Below are positions 26,093-36,953 of a DNA stretch of 40,326 nt, piece after piece. Position 1 is the first letter of the stretch. Each line of letters begins with the position of its first letter. The position numbers and the translations under genes are program-made. Under the pieces are notes generated by a model, which had not been told where the DNA came from, did no database searches, and saw nothing but the letters and a program-made list of their open reading frames with translations. This DNA is from Melioribacteraceae bacterium. Lineage in GTDB: Bacteria; Bacteroidota; Ignavibacteria; Ignavibacteriales; Melioribacteraceae. Where the stretch lies: the NCBI GenBank assembly GCA_016927595.1, contig JAFGMI010000015.1, positions 1 to 40,326 of the forward strand, in the 5' to 3' direction.

Positions 26093-27412
26093 ATGAAAAG
26101 AATAATATTAACAATCGGACTGCTGATCTCCTTAAATGTAAATGCTCAAACCTGGAAATCGTTTACTACGGATAATAGTAATCTGCCTGATAACATGGTC
26201 AGATCAATTGCTATAGGTAGTGACAATGCTGTTTGGTTTGCGACTGAGAGCGGTTTAGCTTCCTTTAAAAATAATGTATGGGAAGTATATACAACGGAGA
26301 ACGGATTGAGCAGCAATAAAATTAATTATGTTTCATTTCTCCCGTTTAATTCCGATAGTCTTTGGATCGGTACAGATAATGGAGCGGCAATTCTGACAAC
26401 CGACTCGGACGATATTTCTTATACCCGGTTCATCAACAGGGAGAACGATGAAATTATTTCAGATACCGTTACTGCTGCTGAACTTGATGGTTTATCGGGT
26501 AATTGGATTGGTACCGATAAAGGATTATCGGTAATTACTGAATCAGGTATCTACAATTTTACCGAGGAAAACGGACTGGAGAATGGAGAGGTTAGTTCGT
26601 TAAAAACTCTGCCTGATAACTGGGTACATGTCGGGACTGCAGGCGGCGGCGTAAGCAGGCTGAAATACAATGGGGTTGATGCAGTCACATCTGCATCAAG
26701 GATAATTACAACCTGGAGCGGACTGGCATCTGATTCGGTTCTTACCATTTATGTTACGGATGATACGCTGCGATGGTACGGCACGACTCAGGGTGTTTCT
26801 ACACATCATGGTGAAAACACAAAGGATATAAATAATTGGTGGATATATAATACTTATACAAGTGATATTATCGATAACTATGTCAGAGCTATCGTGCGCG
26901 ATAAAAACGGTAATATGTGGTTCGGTACAAAAAAAGGCTTATCGAAATTGTCGTCTGATAAGTCAACATGGCAGTCTTATACGGAAGACGACGGGCTTGT
27001 CGGCAACAATGTATTTGATATAAAAGTTGACATGCATAACAATCTATGGATCGCTACTGATGAAGGAGTATCGATGTTTTCTGAATCAGCAACATCCGTT
27101 AATAGTAACGAAGTTGAAGACTATAAGATTCGATTAACAAATTATCCCAATCCGTTTAATCCATCAACTACGATTGAGTATATAGTATCAAATAGTTTGC
27201 AATCCCGGTTTTCAAATCTCGGATTGGTAGCGGTTGAGTTAATTGTATTCGATATACTGGGTCACAAGGTCGAAACACTTGTAAACTCTCAGCACTTACC
27301 TGGTATATACAGAATCAGTTGGAATGCAGTCGGGCAAAGCAGCGGTATATATTTCTGCAAATTAAAAGCAGGTGATTATACTCTTATCCGTAAAATGCTT
27401 GTGCTAAAATGA
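26093..27412 (+). CDS. secreted beta-propeller (Reg_prop) protein with T9SS sorting domain
   Basis: 439 residues with a signal peptide ending NVNAQ. Repeats of the two-component-regulator propeller type run from ~25 to 340: AIGSDNAVWFATESGLASF, LWIGTDNGAAIL, NWIGTDKGLSVI, MWFGTKKGLSKL and LWIATDEGVSMF. In Bacteroides these repeats form the periplasmic sugar sensor of hybrid two-component systems; here no transmembrane or kinase part follows. The C-terminus is a T9SS type A domain (NYPNPFNPSTT to IRKMLVLK), with about nine extra residues (SNSLQSRFSNLG region) between its first two strands. It abuts the DUF362-like gene, so translational coupling is likely. A secreted glycan-binding propeller is a reasonable guess. 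Confidence 0.85.
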   Translation: MKRIILTIGLLISLNVNAQTWKSFTTDNSNLPDNMVRSIAIGSDNAVWFATESGLASFKNNVWEVYTTENGLSSNKINYVSFLPFNSDSLWIGTDNGAAILTTDSDDISYTRFINRENDEIISDTVTAAELDGLSGNWIGTDKGLSVITESGIYNFTEENGLENGEVSSLKTLPDNWVHVGTAGGGVSRLKYNGVDAVTSASRIITTWSGLASDSVLTIYVTDDTLRWYGTTQGVSTHHGENTKDINNWWIYNTYTSDIIDNYVRAIVRDKNGNMWFGTKKGLSKLSSDKSTWQSYTEDDGLVGNNVFDIKVDMHNNLWIATDEGVSMFSESATSVNSNEVEDYKIRLTNYPNPFNPSTTIEYIVSNSLQSRFSNLGLVAVELIVFDILGHKVETLVNSQHLPGIYRISWNAVGQSSGIYFCKLKAGDYTLIRKMLVLK

Positions 27413-27498
27413 TGTTCATTCTTTATTCAGCTTAGATTCATCGGATGTTCATTTGAAAACAGGCAAAATTATTGTGACCGATATCTCCGGGAGACAAT

Positions 27499-28695
27499 AT
27501 GAGACATAATTCAGTTTTATTTCACTTTTTAATTTATACCTTTTCATTTTTTACTTTAATCAACACTCAGAATGTCTGTCAGTCAATACTGGATCCCGAT
27601 GCAGAAGTTGAAGAAATTGCAACCGGTATCGAACAGCCCGAGGGACCGGTCTGGAAAGATGGATCAGGTTTATTGTTCTCGGATATAAAAGGCAATAAAA
27701 TATATAAATGGACGGAAGAGAATGGTAAACAAATTTTTTTAGATCCATCCGACAGCACAAACGGATTAACTTACGATTCCGAAGGACGCCTGATCGCTGG
27801 ACAAATGGGGCTAAGAAGAATAGTACGTTTTGAAGATGACGGCTCACAAACATCGCTTGCAGATAAGTATGAAGGCAAAAGATTTAATAGTCCGAACGAT
27901 TTAATCGTTAAATCCGACGGATCGGTTTTTTTCACTGATCCGGATTTTAATATACCGGGCGGGCAGAAAAACAAGGAACTCTCCTTCAATGGTATTTACA
28001 GAATCAGTACTGAAGGTAATGTTCAGTTACTTGCAACACTGACACTGCCTAACGGGATATGCTTTTCACCCGATGAAAAAAAACTATATGTAAACGATTC
28101 ACAGGCGCATAAAATATATGTGTGGGATGTTACTGATGATTCGACAATAACCAATAAAAAACTGCTTTATACTATCCCGGTATGGGGATATGCAGATGGA
28201 ATGAAAACAGATAAAGACGGAAATATTTACTGTACATGCTCATCGGCAGTGTGGGTGATTTCATCCTCCGGGGAGTTGATCGGAAAAATTGATTTACCTT
28301 CGAACGTTTCAGCATCCAATTGTGCCTGGGGAGGGACGGACAGTAAAACATTATTTATTACGGCAGGGAACGCAGTTTATAAAATAAGACCACTCATAAC
28401 TGGAGTCGATAAGCGAAATTCGATTCAGCCTGAAAAATTAAAACTGTTTCAGAATTATCCTAACCCGTTTAATCCCTCCACAATACTGAATTTCTATTTA
28501 CCATCACGGAGTTTTATCATACTGGAAGTTTATAACATAACCGGCGAAAAAATAGACACTATATTAAATGGGATACTTCAGAAGGGTAGTCACGAGATTC
28601 ATTGGTCTGCCCGAAATCTCGCCAGCGGCATATATATTTATTCTATACAATCAGGAAAATTTTTTGATTCTAAAAAGATGATGCTGAGAAAATAA
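27499..28695 (+). CDS. SMP-30/gluconolactonase-family protein with T9SS sorting domain
   Basis: 398 residues; GGGAGA precedes the ATG and a hydrophobic export signal covers ~5-25. The six-bladed propeller keeps the metal-site residues of SMP-30 lactonases: Glu48 (QPEGPVW), Asn133 (SPNDL), Asn185 (LPNGICFSPD) and Asp233 (YADGM). Family members hydrolyse sugar lactones such as gluconolactone or L-arabinonolactone with a divalent metal. A T9SS type A domain follows (NYPNPFNPSTI to SKKMMLRK). Being secreted, it would act on extracellular lactones or esters rather than in the cytosolic oxidative pathway. GH43 starts 57 bp downstream. Confidence 0.88.
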   Translation: MRHNSVLFHFLIYTFSFFTLINTQNVCQSILDPDAEVEEIATGIEQPEGPVWKDGSGLLFSDIKGNKIYKWTEENGKQIFLDPSDSTNGLTYDSEGRLIAGQMGLRRIVRFEDDGSQTSLADKYEGKRFNSPNDLIVKSDGSVFFTDPDFNIPGGQKNKELSFNGIYRISTEGNVQLLATLTLPNGICFSPDEKKLYVNDSQAHKIYVWDVTDDSTITNKKLLYTIPVWGYADGMKTDKDGNIYCTCSSAVWVISSSGELIGKIDLPSNVSASNCAWGGTDSKTLFITAGNAVYKIRPLITGVDKRNSIQPEKLKLFQNYPNPFNPSTILNFYLPSRSFIILEVYNITGEKIDTILNGILQKGSHEIHWSARNLASGIYIYSIQSGKFFDSKKMMLRK

Positions 28696-28752
28696 TACAG
28701 GTATCAGACAGTTGTTAACTTAATCTATATTGTGAATACACGGAGTTGTTTC

Positions 28753-30102
28753 ATGACGAACAGTAGCCGTTACAGGTTTATTATTCTGATTTTCGTTTCA
28801 GCTTTCGCAAATATAATGATCGCACAGAATCCAATAATTACAGATCAGTTTACCGCCGATCCATCAGCGAGGGTTTTCGGTGAAAAAGTATATCTCTATC
28901 CTTCACACGATATACTCGCAAATGAAGAACGCGGCAGGATCGGCTGGTTCTGTATGGAAGACTATCATGTTTTCTCGTCTGATAATCTAACCGACTGGAT
29001 TGATCATGGTGTGATTGTTAGTCAGTATAATGTTCCCTGGGTTAATTCAGCATCCTACAGCATGTGGGCACCGGATTGTATTTATAGAAATGGTAAGTAT
29101 TATTTTTATTTTCCGGCAAGAGCGAAAGACGCCGAACCAAGAAAGGGATTCAGAGTCGGAGTGGCGGTATCGGATGAACCTTACGGTCCTTTCAAACCGG
29201 AATCTGAACCGATAAAAGGTGTCTTCGGTATCGATCCGAATGTATTTATTGATGAAGACAAACAGGCTTACCTTTACTGGTCTGCAGGAAAGATATTCGT
29301 GGCAAAGCTTAAGGAAAATATGGTTGAACTTGATTCAGAACCAATGTTGATAGAAAACCTTCCCTCTGAAGGACTCATAGAAGGTCCGTACCTTTTTAAA
29401 CGGAATGGGATCTATTATCTGACATATCCCCACGTTGAGAATGAAACAGAAAGACTGGAATATGCTGTTGCCGATAATCCGATGGGTCCGTTTGAAGTTA
29501 CTGGTGTTATCATGGATGAATCTCCGTCAGGTTGCTGGACGAATCATCAATCAATAATTGAGTACAACAACCAATGGTATATATTCTATCATGATAATGA
29601 CCTGTCTCCTGATTTTGATAAAAACAGATCAATTAAAATCGACAGCTTATTCTTTCACGAAGATGGTACAATCAAAAAAGTAATACCGTCACTGCGTGGA
29701 GTCGGTGTAACGGATGCTTCCCGGAAAATTCAAATAGACAGGTATAGTAATATAAGAGATGAGGGAACATCGGTTGAATTTCTGGATGCTATGGATACGT
29801 TCGGAGGTTGGAAGGTAATACTTGAGGATGAAAACTCGTGGGTAAAATACAACAGTGTGGATTTCGGTGCAGGTAATTTCAATTCAGTGCATGTAAAAGC
29901 CTTATCGTCTGAAGGGGGAATTATACAACTACATCTGAATGATGTTAGTAGTCCTGTGATCAGTGAAATAAAAATCCCGGCAGGAAACGATTGGGAAATA
30001 ATTAATACAATCGTTCCCGGACTGAAATCAGGTACACATAACCTGATTGTATCGTTAAAGACTGGTAGTCGTATCGAAATAGACTGGATTAATTTTAATT
30101 AA
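28753..30102 (+). CDS. GH43 glycoside hydrolase with C-terminal CBM6-like domain
   Basis: The frame opens at a GTG at 28732, but ATG 28753 with CGGAG seven bases upstream is the better start and gives a signal peptide (ends IMIAQ); 449 residues. The five-bladed GH43 triad is present: Asp36 (TADPSARV) as base, Asp161 (GIDPNVFID) as pKa modulator and Glu210 (LIEGPYLFKRNG) as acid. Residues ~325-449 look like a CBM6 beta-sandwich (WVKYNSVDFGAGNF, then IDWINFN at the end). GH43 enzymes are inverting beta-xylosidases or alpha-L-arabinofuranosidases; the CBM6 arrangement is common in arabinoxylan-acting forms. A second GH43 follows 23 bp later. Confidence 0.92.
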   Translation: MTNSSRYRFIILIFVSAFANIMIAQNPIITDQFTADPSARVFGEKVYLYPSHDILANEERGRIGWFCMEDYHVFSSDNLTDWIDHGVIVSQYNVPWVNSASYSMWAPDCIYRNGKYYFYFPARAKDAEPRKGFRVGVAVSDEPYGPFKPESEPIKGVFGIDPNVFIDEDKQAYLYWSAGKIFVAKLKENMVELDSEPMLIENLPSEGLIEGPYLFKRNGIYYLTYPHVENETERLEYAVADNPMGPFEVTGVIMDESPSGCWTNHQSIIEYNNQWYIFYHDNDLSPDFDKNRSIKIDSLFFHEDGTIKKVIPSLRGVGVTDASRKIQIDRYSNIRDEGTSVEFLDAMDTFGGWKVILEDENSWVKYNSVDFGAGNFNSVHVKALSSEGGIIQLHLNDVSSPVISEIKIPAGNDWEIINTIVPGLKSGTHNLIVSLKTGSRIEIDWINFN

Positions 30103-30125
30103 ATAACAATCAATAATAGTATTAA

Positions 30126-31256
30126 ATGAATATACTAATGAATTCTATTGCGATAACAATATTTTATTTATTCGTATTGCTTTCTGTATGTCCTGCTCAG
30201 GTGAATGAAAAACAGGAAGAGACTACAGGTATAAATGTATTCAGATATACAAATCCTGTCACCAGAGACGCTTCAATTGCTCTGCGGGATCACTGCATTA
30301 TTAAAGTAGGGAATAAATGGTACTGTACCGGTACGTCGATGCCGGTGTGGACTGGGTTTAATCCTGGTGTAAGGCTATTGGTCTCTGATGATCTGTTAGA
30401 TTGGAAGATGCATTCATGGTTAATCGACGCAAGCAAGTTGCCGCCTGATTGTCCTTACAACGGTCGATTCTGGGCTCCGGAAATTCATTTCATACAAAAT
30501 AAATACTGGCTGACCGTCAACAGTGGAAAGGTTACGGAAAAAGACCCCAAAGGAATGGAGACTCACAGCATATGGTTATTCTCATCGGATAATGTTACAG
30601 GTCCTTTTGAGCTTGTGAATGGTCCGTTAACCCCGCAATATAATAATGATGCAACTTTATTCGAAGACGAGGATGGGCAGACTTATCTATACTGCAGCGG
30701 CAACGGTCTGTTCCAGGCAAAAATTGATCTATCCACCGGTAAACTTGTTGGAGGTATTCAAAAGTTTCTTGATAAGAGGTCGCCTGGCAATCCTGATTGG
30801 ACGGTTGGCGGTATTGAAGGTCCTTTTGTTGTGAAAAGAGACGGAATCTATTTTATGTTTTTTTCATCCTGGACACGCGGTTACGAAGTTGGCTTACTCA
30901 AATCATTAAACCCGCTTGGACCTTGGGAGTTTGCATCGCGCGAACCCATTTTTGGCACACGAAAAAAGGGATATCGTCGGGAGCTTGCGGTTACCGGCGG
31001 TTATGCAGATCTGAAATTCCAGGACAGCGAAGACCCATACTGTGAAACCGGGCATAACGCTTTATTCGAAGGACCGGACGGTAAGTTGTGGAGTTCTTGT
31101 CATTATATTATGTATGAGAAACGACCTTATCCGTACTGCCAAACTTTCGAATCATGGGAGTTAACTCCTCAAATGGGCATTGAACCAGTATACTATAGAG
31201 ATGGAATGTTTTATATCGATGGTCCGACCTGGACAGAACAAGTAATTGAGTATTGA
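30126..31256 (+). CDS. GH43-like glycoside hydrolase, single domain
   Basis: 376 residues with a signal peptide (ends VCPAQ); an internal ATG five codons in is also possible. The likely triad is Asp55 (LRDHCIIKVGNKWYCTG), aligned with the usual ADPS block but reading DHC in place of DPS, then Asp175 (NNDATLFEDEDG) and Glu231 (GGIEGPFVVKRDG). WAPEIHF is the usual GH43 core. It has no CBM and no T9SS tail, so it is probably periplasmic. Compared with its neighbour it is a different subfamily, most likely another arabinofuranosidase, xylosidase or galactosidase activity. No Shine-Dalgarno is evident; it probably relies on the upstream gene for translation. Confidence 0.88.
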   Translation: MNILMNSIAITIFYLFVLLSVCPAQVNEKQEETTGINVFRYTNPVTRDASIALRDHCIIKVGNKWYCTGTSMPVWTGFNPGVRLLVSDDLLDWKMHSWLIDASKLPPDCPYNGRFWAPEIHFIQNKYWLTVNSGKVTEKDPKGMETHSIWLFSSDNVTGPFELVNGPLTPQYNNDATLFEDEDGQTYLYCSGNGLFQAKIDLSTGKLVGGIQKFLDKRSPGNPDWTVGGIEGPFVVKRDGIYFMFFSSWTRGYEVGLLKSLNPLGPWEFASREPIFGTRKKGYRRELAVTGGYADLKFQDSEDPYCETGHNALFEGPDGKLWSSCHYIMYEKRPYPYCQTFESWELTPQMGIEPVYYRDGMFYIDGPTWTEQVIEY

Positions 31257-31289
31257 GATAAACCGGATAAGTTTTGAATACTAACTTAA

Positions 31290-32459
<1,170 letters not shown>

Positions 32460-32506
32460 AGTAGCATTATCAGAAAAATTATTAATCTCTTTTTTCGGGA
32501 AATACT

Positions 32507-35275
32507 ATGAAAATTAAAAAAACAGAACCAATAGCTGTTGTGTTATTGTTAATACTTTTCATTTCTTCTTTCCTTTCAGCTCAGCCAGTATCGATAAATG
32601 CCGGCAGTAATCAGATAATCAACTGGGAGAAGACCAAATCCGCTCAACTTGCCGGAAGCATTTCCTCTGATGATGTTTCTGTTAAGTGGTCCTGTTTGCA
32701 GAATTCTGATGTTATTTTTAAAGATGCTTCTCATCCCGCAACGCAGGTTACATTTCCGCGACCGGGTTATTATCTGTTAACTCTATCCGCCAAAGACCTG
32801 AGCAGTAATGTGATTATTAATGTTTTCAAGCCAGATTCATATAAAGAAAGACTGGCTGATTTAATTAGTTTAATGACGATTGATGAAAAGATCAAACAGC
32901 TGACAAACGAATCGGACTCGATTCCAAGACTGGGAATTGCCAAATATAATTATTGGAGTGAAGCATTGCATGGCGTGTTAATCAGCGGTGCAACATCATT
33001 CCCGCAGGCTGTTGCACTTGGTGCTACGTGGGATACAGACCTCGTATATCGTGTAAGCAATGCTATATCCGATGAAGCACGTATTTTTAATATGACAACG
33101 GGTAAAGGATTAACTTACTGGAGTCCTACAATTAACATTGCACGTGACCCGCGCTGGGGAAGAAATGAGGAGTCCTACAGTGAAGATCCTTATCTTCTAT
33201 CGAAGATGGGTGTCGCATTTATTAAAGGTATGCAGGGCAGTGATCCATATTATTTAAAAACAGTTGCAACACCAAAGCATTTCATTGCCAACAATGAAGA
33301 AGAACGCAGGCATACCGGGTCCTCTGATGTAGATATGCGCAGTTTGTATGAATATTACCTGCCGGCTTTTCATAGTGCAATAGTAGAAGGAAAAGCTTAC
33401 TCTATAATGGGTGCATATAATGAATTAAACCATGTGCCGAGCAATGCGAACACTTTTTTAATGACGGATCTTTTAAGACGTGAATGGGACTTTGAAGGAT
33501 ATGTTGTCTCGGACTGCGGCGCGATTTTCGATATGTTGTATGGGCATCATTTCTTTAAGACAGGTGCTGAAGCAGTTGCCCGAAGCATTCTTGCCGGATG
33601 CGACCTTAACTGCGGATCCGCATACCGTGAATATCTGCAGGATGCTCTTGATGAAGGATTACTTGATGAAAATGACCTTGACCGTGCATTGGAAAGAGTT
33701 CTTTCTGCCAGGTTCAGACTGGGTGAGTTTGATCCGCCGGAAGTTGTGCCTTACACTTCAATTCCTCAGGAAAAACTTAACAGTGAAGAGCATCGTAAAC
33801 TGGCTCTTGAAGCGGCTCAAAAATCAATCGTGCTCCTGAAGAATAATGGTTTACTACCTTTAGATAAGGACAAAATAAAATCGATAGCTGTTATCGGACC
33901 GAACGCTGCGAATGCAGAATTAGGTATTTACAGCGGTTTCCCAAATGCTAAGGTTAGTCCGCTTGAAGGCATAAAGGAGAAAGCTGCTGTACTCGGTATT
34001 AAAGTAGATTATACTTTGGGGAGTGATTTAGGCGGAGGATTGCTCAGACCGATTGAAGCACAATATTTTACTAAAGTTGAAGGAACGGAAATAACCGGGA
34101 TGAGAGGTGAGTATTTTAATAATATGAATTTATCAGATAAACCTGTAGCTACGAGAATCGATTCGATGATAGATTTTTCTTTCGGCAGCAAATCACCTGC
34201 ACCGGGAGTTTCTGAGGATCAGTTTTCCGTAAGATGGAGGGGAAGCATAATTCCGCCGGATACCATCTATCATCTCGGTACATCTAATGACGACGGTTCC
34301 CGCCTTTTTTTAGATGGTAAATTATTGATCGATGATTGGACTGAACATGGTGAAAAACCTGTCGGAGCAGATGTAAAACTGATACCGGGCAATGAGTATC
34401 AGATTGAATTTCATCATTTCGATAACAGGTTAGGTGCTTCAGCAAGATTAACCTGGGATCTTGGTCAGAAAGATTTCAGTAAAGCTAAAGTGGTTGCTGC
34501 AAGAAATGATGTTGTAATTCTTGTTCTTGGAATTACTCCAGGTTTATCCCAGGAAGAACTGGATCGTACCGAAATCGAGTTGCCTCAGGTTCAGAGAGAT
34601 TTGATTACTGAAGTCGCTTCAGTAAATCCTAATATTATTATTGTACTTGTAAACGGTGGTCCCTTAGCTCTTGCCGGATGTGAAGCCAAAGCAAATGCAA
34701 TAGTTGAGATGTGGTATTCCGGTGAGCTTGGCGGTAAAGCGATTGCTGATGTTCTGTTCGGTGATGTTAATCCCGGAGGAAAACTTCCCGAAACATTTTA
34801 TGCTTCAACTGAACAGCTTCCTCCTTTTGCGGATTATGATATAATTAATAATCCCCGTACATACATGTATTTCGAACAGCCGGTGTTATATCCTTTTGGG
34901 CATGGACTCTCTTATACGCGGTTTGAGTACAGTAATCTCAAACTCAATACTGACAGAATCAAAGCCGATGGCGAAATTGAAATTCAGTTTGAAATCAAAA
35001 ACACAGGAAATCTGAAAGGCGATGAAGTTGCTCAGATATATGCACATGCCTTCGACGCATCGGTAAAAGTCCCTGTCAATCAGCTCAAGCGTTTTAAAAG
35101 AATTACTCTGTTGCCCGGGGAAGAGAAGAATCTTACTTTCAAAATTCCTGCATCAGAATTATCGTTTTATGATATACAGACAAATGACTTCAAAACTGAA
35201 TTCGGTAAATGGGAAATACAAATCGGAAGTTCATCGAAAGATATCCGATTGCAGAAGACAATTTTAATTGAATAA
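32507..35275 (+). CDS. GH3 beta-xylosidase-type glycoside hydrolase with PA14 domain
   Basis: 922 residues with a signal peptide (ends SFLSAQ). A PKD/Ig-like domain spans ~25-105. The GH3 barrel starts near 110 and has NYWSEALHGV, LTYWSPTINIARDPRWGR, TPKHFIANNEEERRH and the nucleophile Asp336 in VVSDCGAI. The alpha/beta sandwich (~435 on) is interrupted by a PA14 domain (~530-650), and a fibronectin-III-like domain ends the protein (~825-922). EALHGV and SPTINIARDPRWGR are typical of the beta-xylosidase/alpha-L-arabinofuranosidase branch of GH3; beta-glucosidase cannot be excluded. PA14 inserts shape substrate length preference in some GH3 enzymes. Located between the esterase and GH51, it would release xylose from short oligosaccharides. 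Confidence 0.93.
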   Translation: MKIKKTEPIAVVLLLILFISSFLSAQPVSINAGSNQIINWEKTKSAQLAGSISSDDVSVKWSCLQNSDVIFKDASHPATQVTFPRPGYYLLTLSAKDLSSNVIINVFKPDSYKERLADLISLMTIDEKIKQLTNESDSIPRLGIAKYNYWSEALHGVLISGATSFPQAVALGATWDTDLVYRVSNAISDEARIFNMTTGKGLTYWSPTINIARDPRWGRNEESYSEDPYLLSKMGVAFIKGMQGSDPYYLKTVATPKHFIANNEEERRHTGSSDVDMRSLYEYYLPAFHSAIVEGKAYSIMGAYNELNHVPSNANTFLMTDLLRREWDFEGYVVSDCGAIFDMLYGHHFFKTGAEAVARSILAGCDLNCGSAYREYLQDALDEGLLDENDLDRALERVLSARFRLGEFDPPEVVPYTSIPQEKLNSEEHRKLALEAAQKSIVLLKNNGLLPLDKDKIKSIAVIGPNAANAELGIYSGFPNAKVSPLEGIKEKAAVLGIKVDYTLGSDLGGGLLRPIEAQYFTKVEGTEITGMRGEYFNNMNLSDKPVATRIDSMIDFSFGSKSPAPGVSEDQFSVRWRGSIIPPDTIYHLGTSNDDGSRLFLDGKLLIDDWTEHGEKPVGADVKLIPGNEYQIEFHHFDNRLGASARLTWDLGQKDFSKAKVVAARNDVVILVLGITPGLSQEELDRTEIELPQVQRDLITEVASVNPNIIIVLVNGGPLALAGCEAKANAIVEMWYSGELGGKAIADVLFGDVNPGGKLPETFYASTEQLPPFADYDIINNPRTYMYFEQPVLYPFGHGLSYTRFEYSNLKLNTDRIKADGEIEIQFEIKNTGNLKGDEVAQIYAHAFDASVKVPVNQLKRFKRITLLPGEEKNLTFKIPASELSFYDIQTNDFKTEFGKWEIQIGSSSKDIRLQKTILIE

Positions 35276-35380
35276 TAATTGATTTAATTGCTCAGATAAA
35301 AATAGAATTGCCTCTGTATGTTTTCGGATAAATAGTGAAGATAGTAGAGAGCTTTATAAACATGATAAGGTAGAAGAATT

Positions 35381-36913
35381 ATGAAAAAATTACTTATCAC
35401 TTTGTTAGTTGTTCTTTCTTTTTGCCTGAATGCACAGAATGCGGTAATAAAAATTGACGTCGACAGAATTATCGGTGAAATTGATCCCAGGATTTACGGC
35501 GTTTTTATGGAACCCATATCCTTCAGCGGCAGGAGAATGGGACTGCCCGACACTGTCAGATTCAACACACTATACGGAAATTTATATGACCCTTCCTCTC
35601 CGCTTGCTGACGAGAACGGTTTCAGAAAGGACTATATTGATGCGATGAAAGAGCTTAAAATAACCAACATGCGCTGGCCCGGCGGTAACTTCGTTATGGG
35701 ATATAACTGGCAGGATGGCATTGGTCCTAAGGAGAAGCGTCCCACACGCATCAACCTTGCCTGGGGCGGAACGGATAATAATCATGTCGGTACTGATGAA
35801 TGGATCGCATTAAACAAAGCCATAGGCAGTGAAAATGTTATCTGTGTAAATCTCGGTCTTAGTTCGATTATGGAGGCAGTTTACTGGGTTGAGTACTGTA
35901 ACTATAAAAAGGGGACTTACTATTCGGATTTACGCGCGGAGAACGGACATCCGGAACCCTATGGTATCAAAATATGGGATCTGGGAAATGAAGTTGATGG
36001 TTATCCATGGGAACTGGGTTATAAGAATGCCGATGATTATGTTAAAATCGCGAGAGAAGCTGCAAAAGCTATGAAGGCTGTAGATAATTCAATTAGTCTT
36101 GTTGCATCAGGATCCTCATGGTACGAGGAAACCGGCAAATGGATTGAGTGGAATAAAAAAGTCCTTGCCGGGCTTGGAGATAAAATAGATTATATATCAA
36201 TTCACCGTTACTGGGAAAGAGCGGATGATTACTACACTTTTATGGGTCAGAGCGCGATGGATTTTGAGGAGAAAATTATTATTCCAGCTGCACAGATCAA
36301 TACAATCAGAACAATGAAGAACTTTAAAAATCCTATTCATATTTCTTTTGATGAGTGGGGAGTTTTCGGATGGAACTTTTTATCGGTTCTGCCGATTGCA
36401 CAATGTTTGAATTCTTTCGTGCGTCACGCAGATGCAGTTAAAATGACAAACTTTACATTGATGACATCATTATTAAGTGCTGACAGGGAAAAGGGGACTT
36501 ATAAAAGTCCTTTGTTTTATATTTTTAAATCATTTTCTACAAATTGTCTTGGAAACTCGCTTGATACTTATGTAGCGTGTGATACGTTTAATACACAAAA
36601 ATTTAAAGGTATCCGGTTTCTTGATGTTACTTCTGTTTATAATGAGCAATCAGATGCAGTTTATATAAATGTTGTAAACCGGCACAAGGAGAAAATAATT
36701 ACTTCGGACATAATTAGTAGTTCAGGTACATTTGCCGGAACTGCTGAAGTTAGTTTGATCAATGTTGAATCGCTCGATGAACCGTTTTCCTATGACAATA
36801 AAGAATACTATAAGCCTGTAGTTAAGGAGATTAAAGTTGACGGGGATAAGTTTACATGCTCTTTTCCGGCCCATTCTTTTACACAGATTAAAGTTCAGGT
36901 AAAAAATAAGTAG
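35381..36913 (+). CDS. GH51 alpha-L-arabinofuranosidase
   Basis: 510 residues, normal for GH51, with a short signal peptide (ends FCLNAQ). The clan-A catalytic pair is intact: acid/base Glu204 in IWDLGNEVDG and nucleophile Glu325 in ISFDEWGVFGWN. MRWPGGNFVMGYNW and GTDEW are further family motifs, and the C-terminal beta-sandwich (~410-510) is complete. The enzyme releases terminal alpha-L-arabinofuranose from arabinoxylan, arabinan and arabinogalactan. The export signal is notable because many bacterial GH51 enzymes are cytosolic. Neighbours are GH3 (105 bp upstream) and a CBM9-like protein (40 bp downstream). Confidence 0.95.
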   Translation: MKKLLITLLVVLSFCLNAQNAVIKIDVDRIIGEIDPRIYGVFMEPISFSGRRMGLPDTVRFNTLYGNLYDPSSPLADENGFRKDYIDAMKELKITNMRWPGGNFVMGYNWQDGIGPKEKRPTRINLAWGGTDNNHVGTDEWIALNKAIGSENVICVNLGLSSIMEAVYWVEYCNYKKGTYYSDLRAENGHPEPYGIKIWDLGNEVDGYPWELGYKNADDYVKIAREAAKAMKAVDNSISLVASGSSWYEETGKWIEWNKKVLAGLGDKIDYISIHRYWERADDYYTFMGQSAMDFEEKIIIPAAQINTIRTMKNFKNPIHISFDEWGVFGWNFLSVLPIAQCLNSFVRHADAVKMTNFTLMTSLLSADREKGTYKSPLFYIFKSFSTNCLGNSLDTYVACDTFNTQKFKGIRFLDVTSVYNEQSDAVYINVVNRHKEKIITSDIISSSGTFAGTAEVSLINVESLDEPFSYDNKEYYKPVVKEIKVDGDKFTCSFPAHSFTQIKVQVKNK

Positions 36914-36953
36914 CTAGTAATATATACTCATTCTGAAAATAGAGGCGAATCAA

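Noticed and set aside
27414-27509. Short frame ending GKIIVTDISGRQYET that resembles a sorting-domain strand between the propeller and lactonase genes
   Set aside because: The resemblance covers only ~12 residues, with no NPFNP block and no start; it overlaps the start of the lactonase gene. A relic is possible but unsupported.
33480-33839. 119-codon + strand frame inside the GH3 gene
   Set aside because: It is a shifted frame across the conserved GH3 nucleophile region, where the GH3 frame clearly codes.
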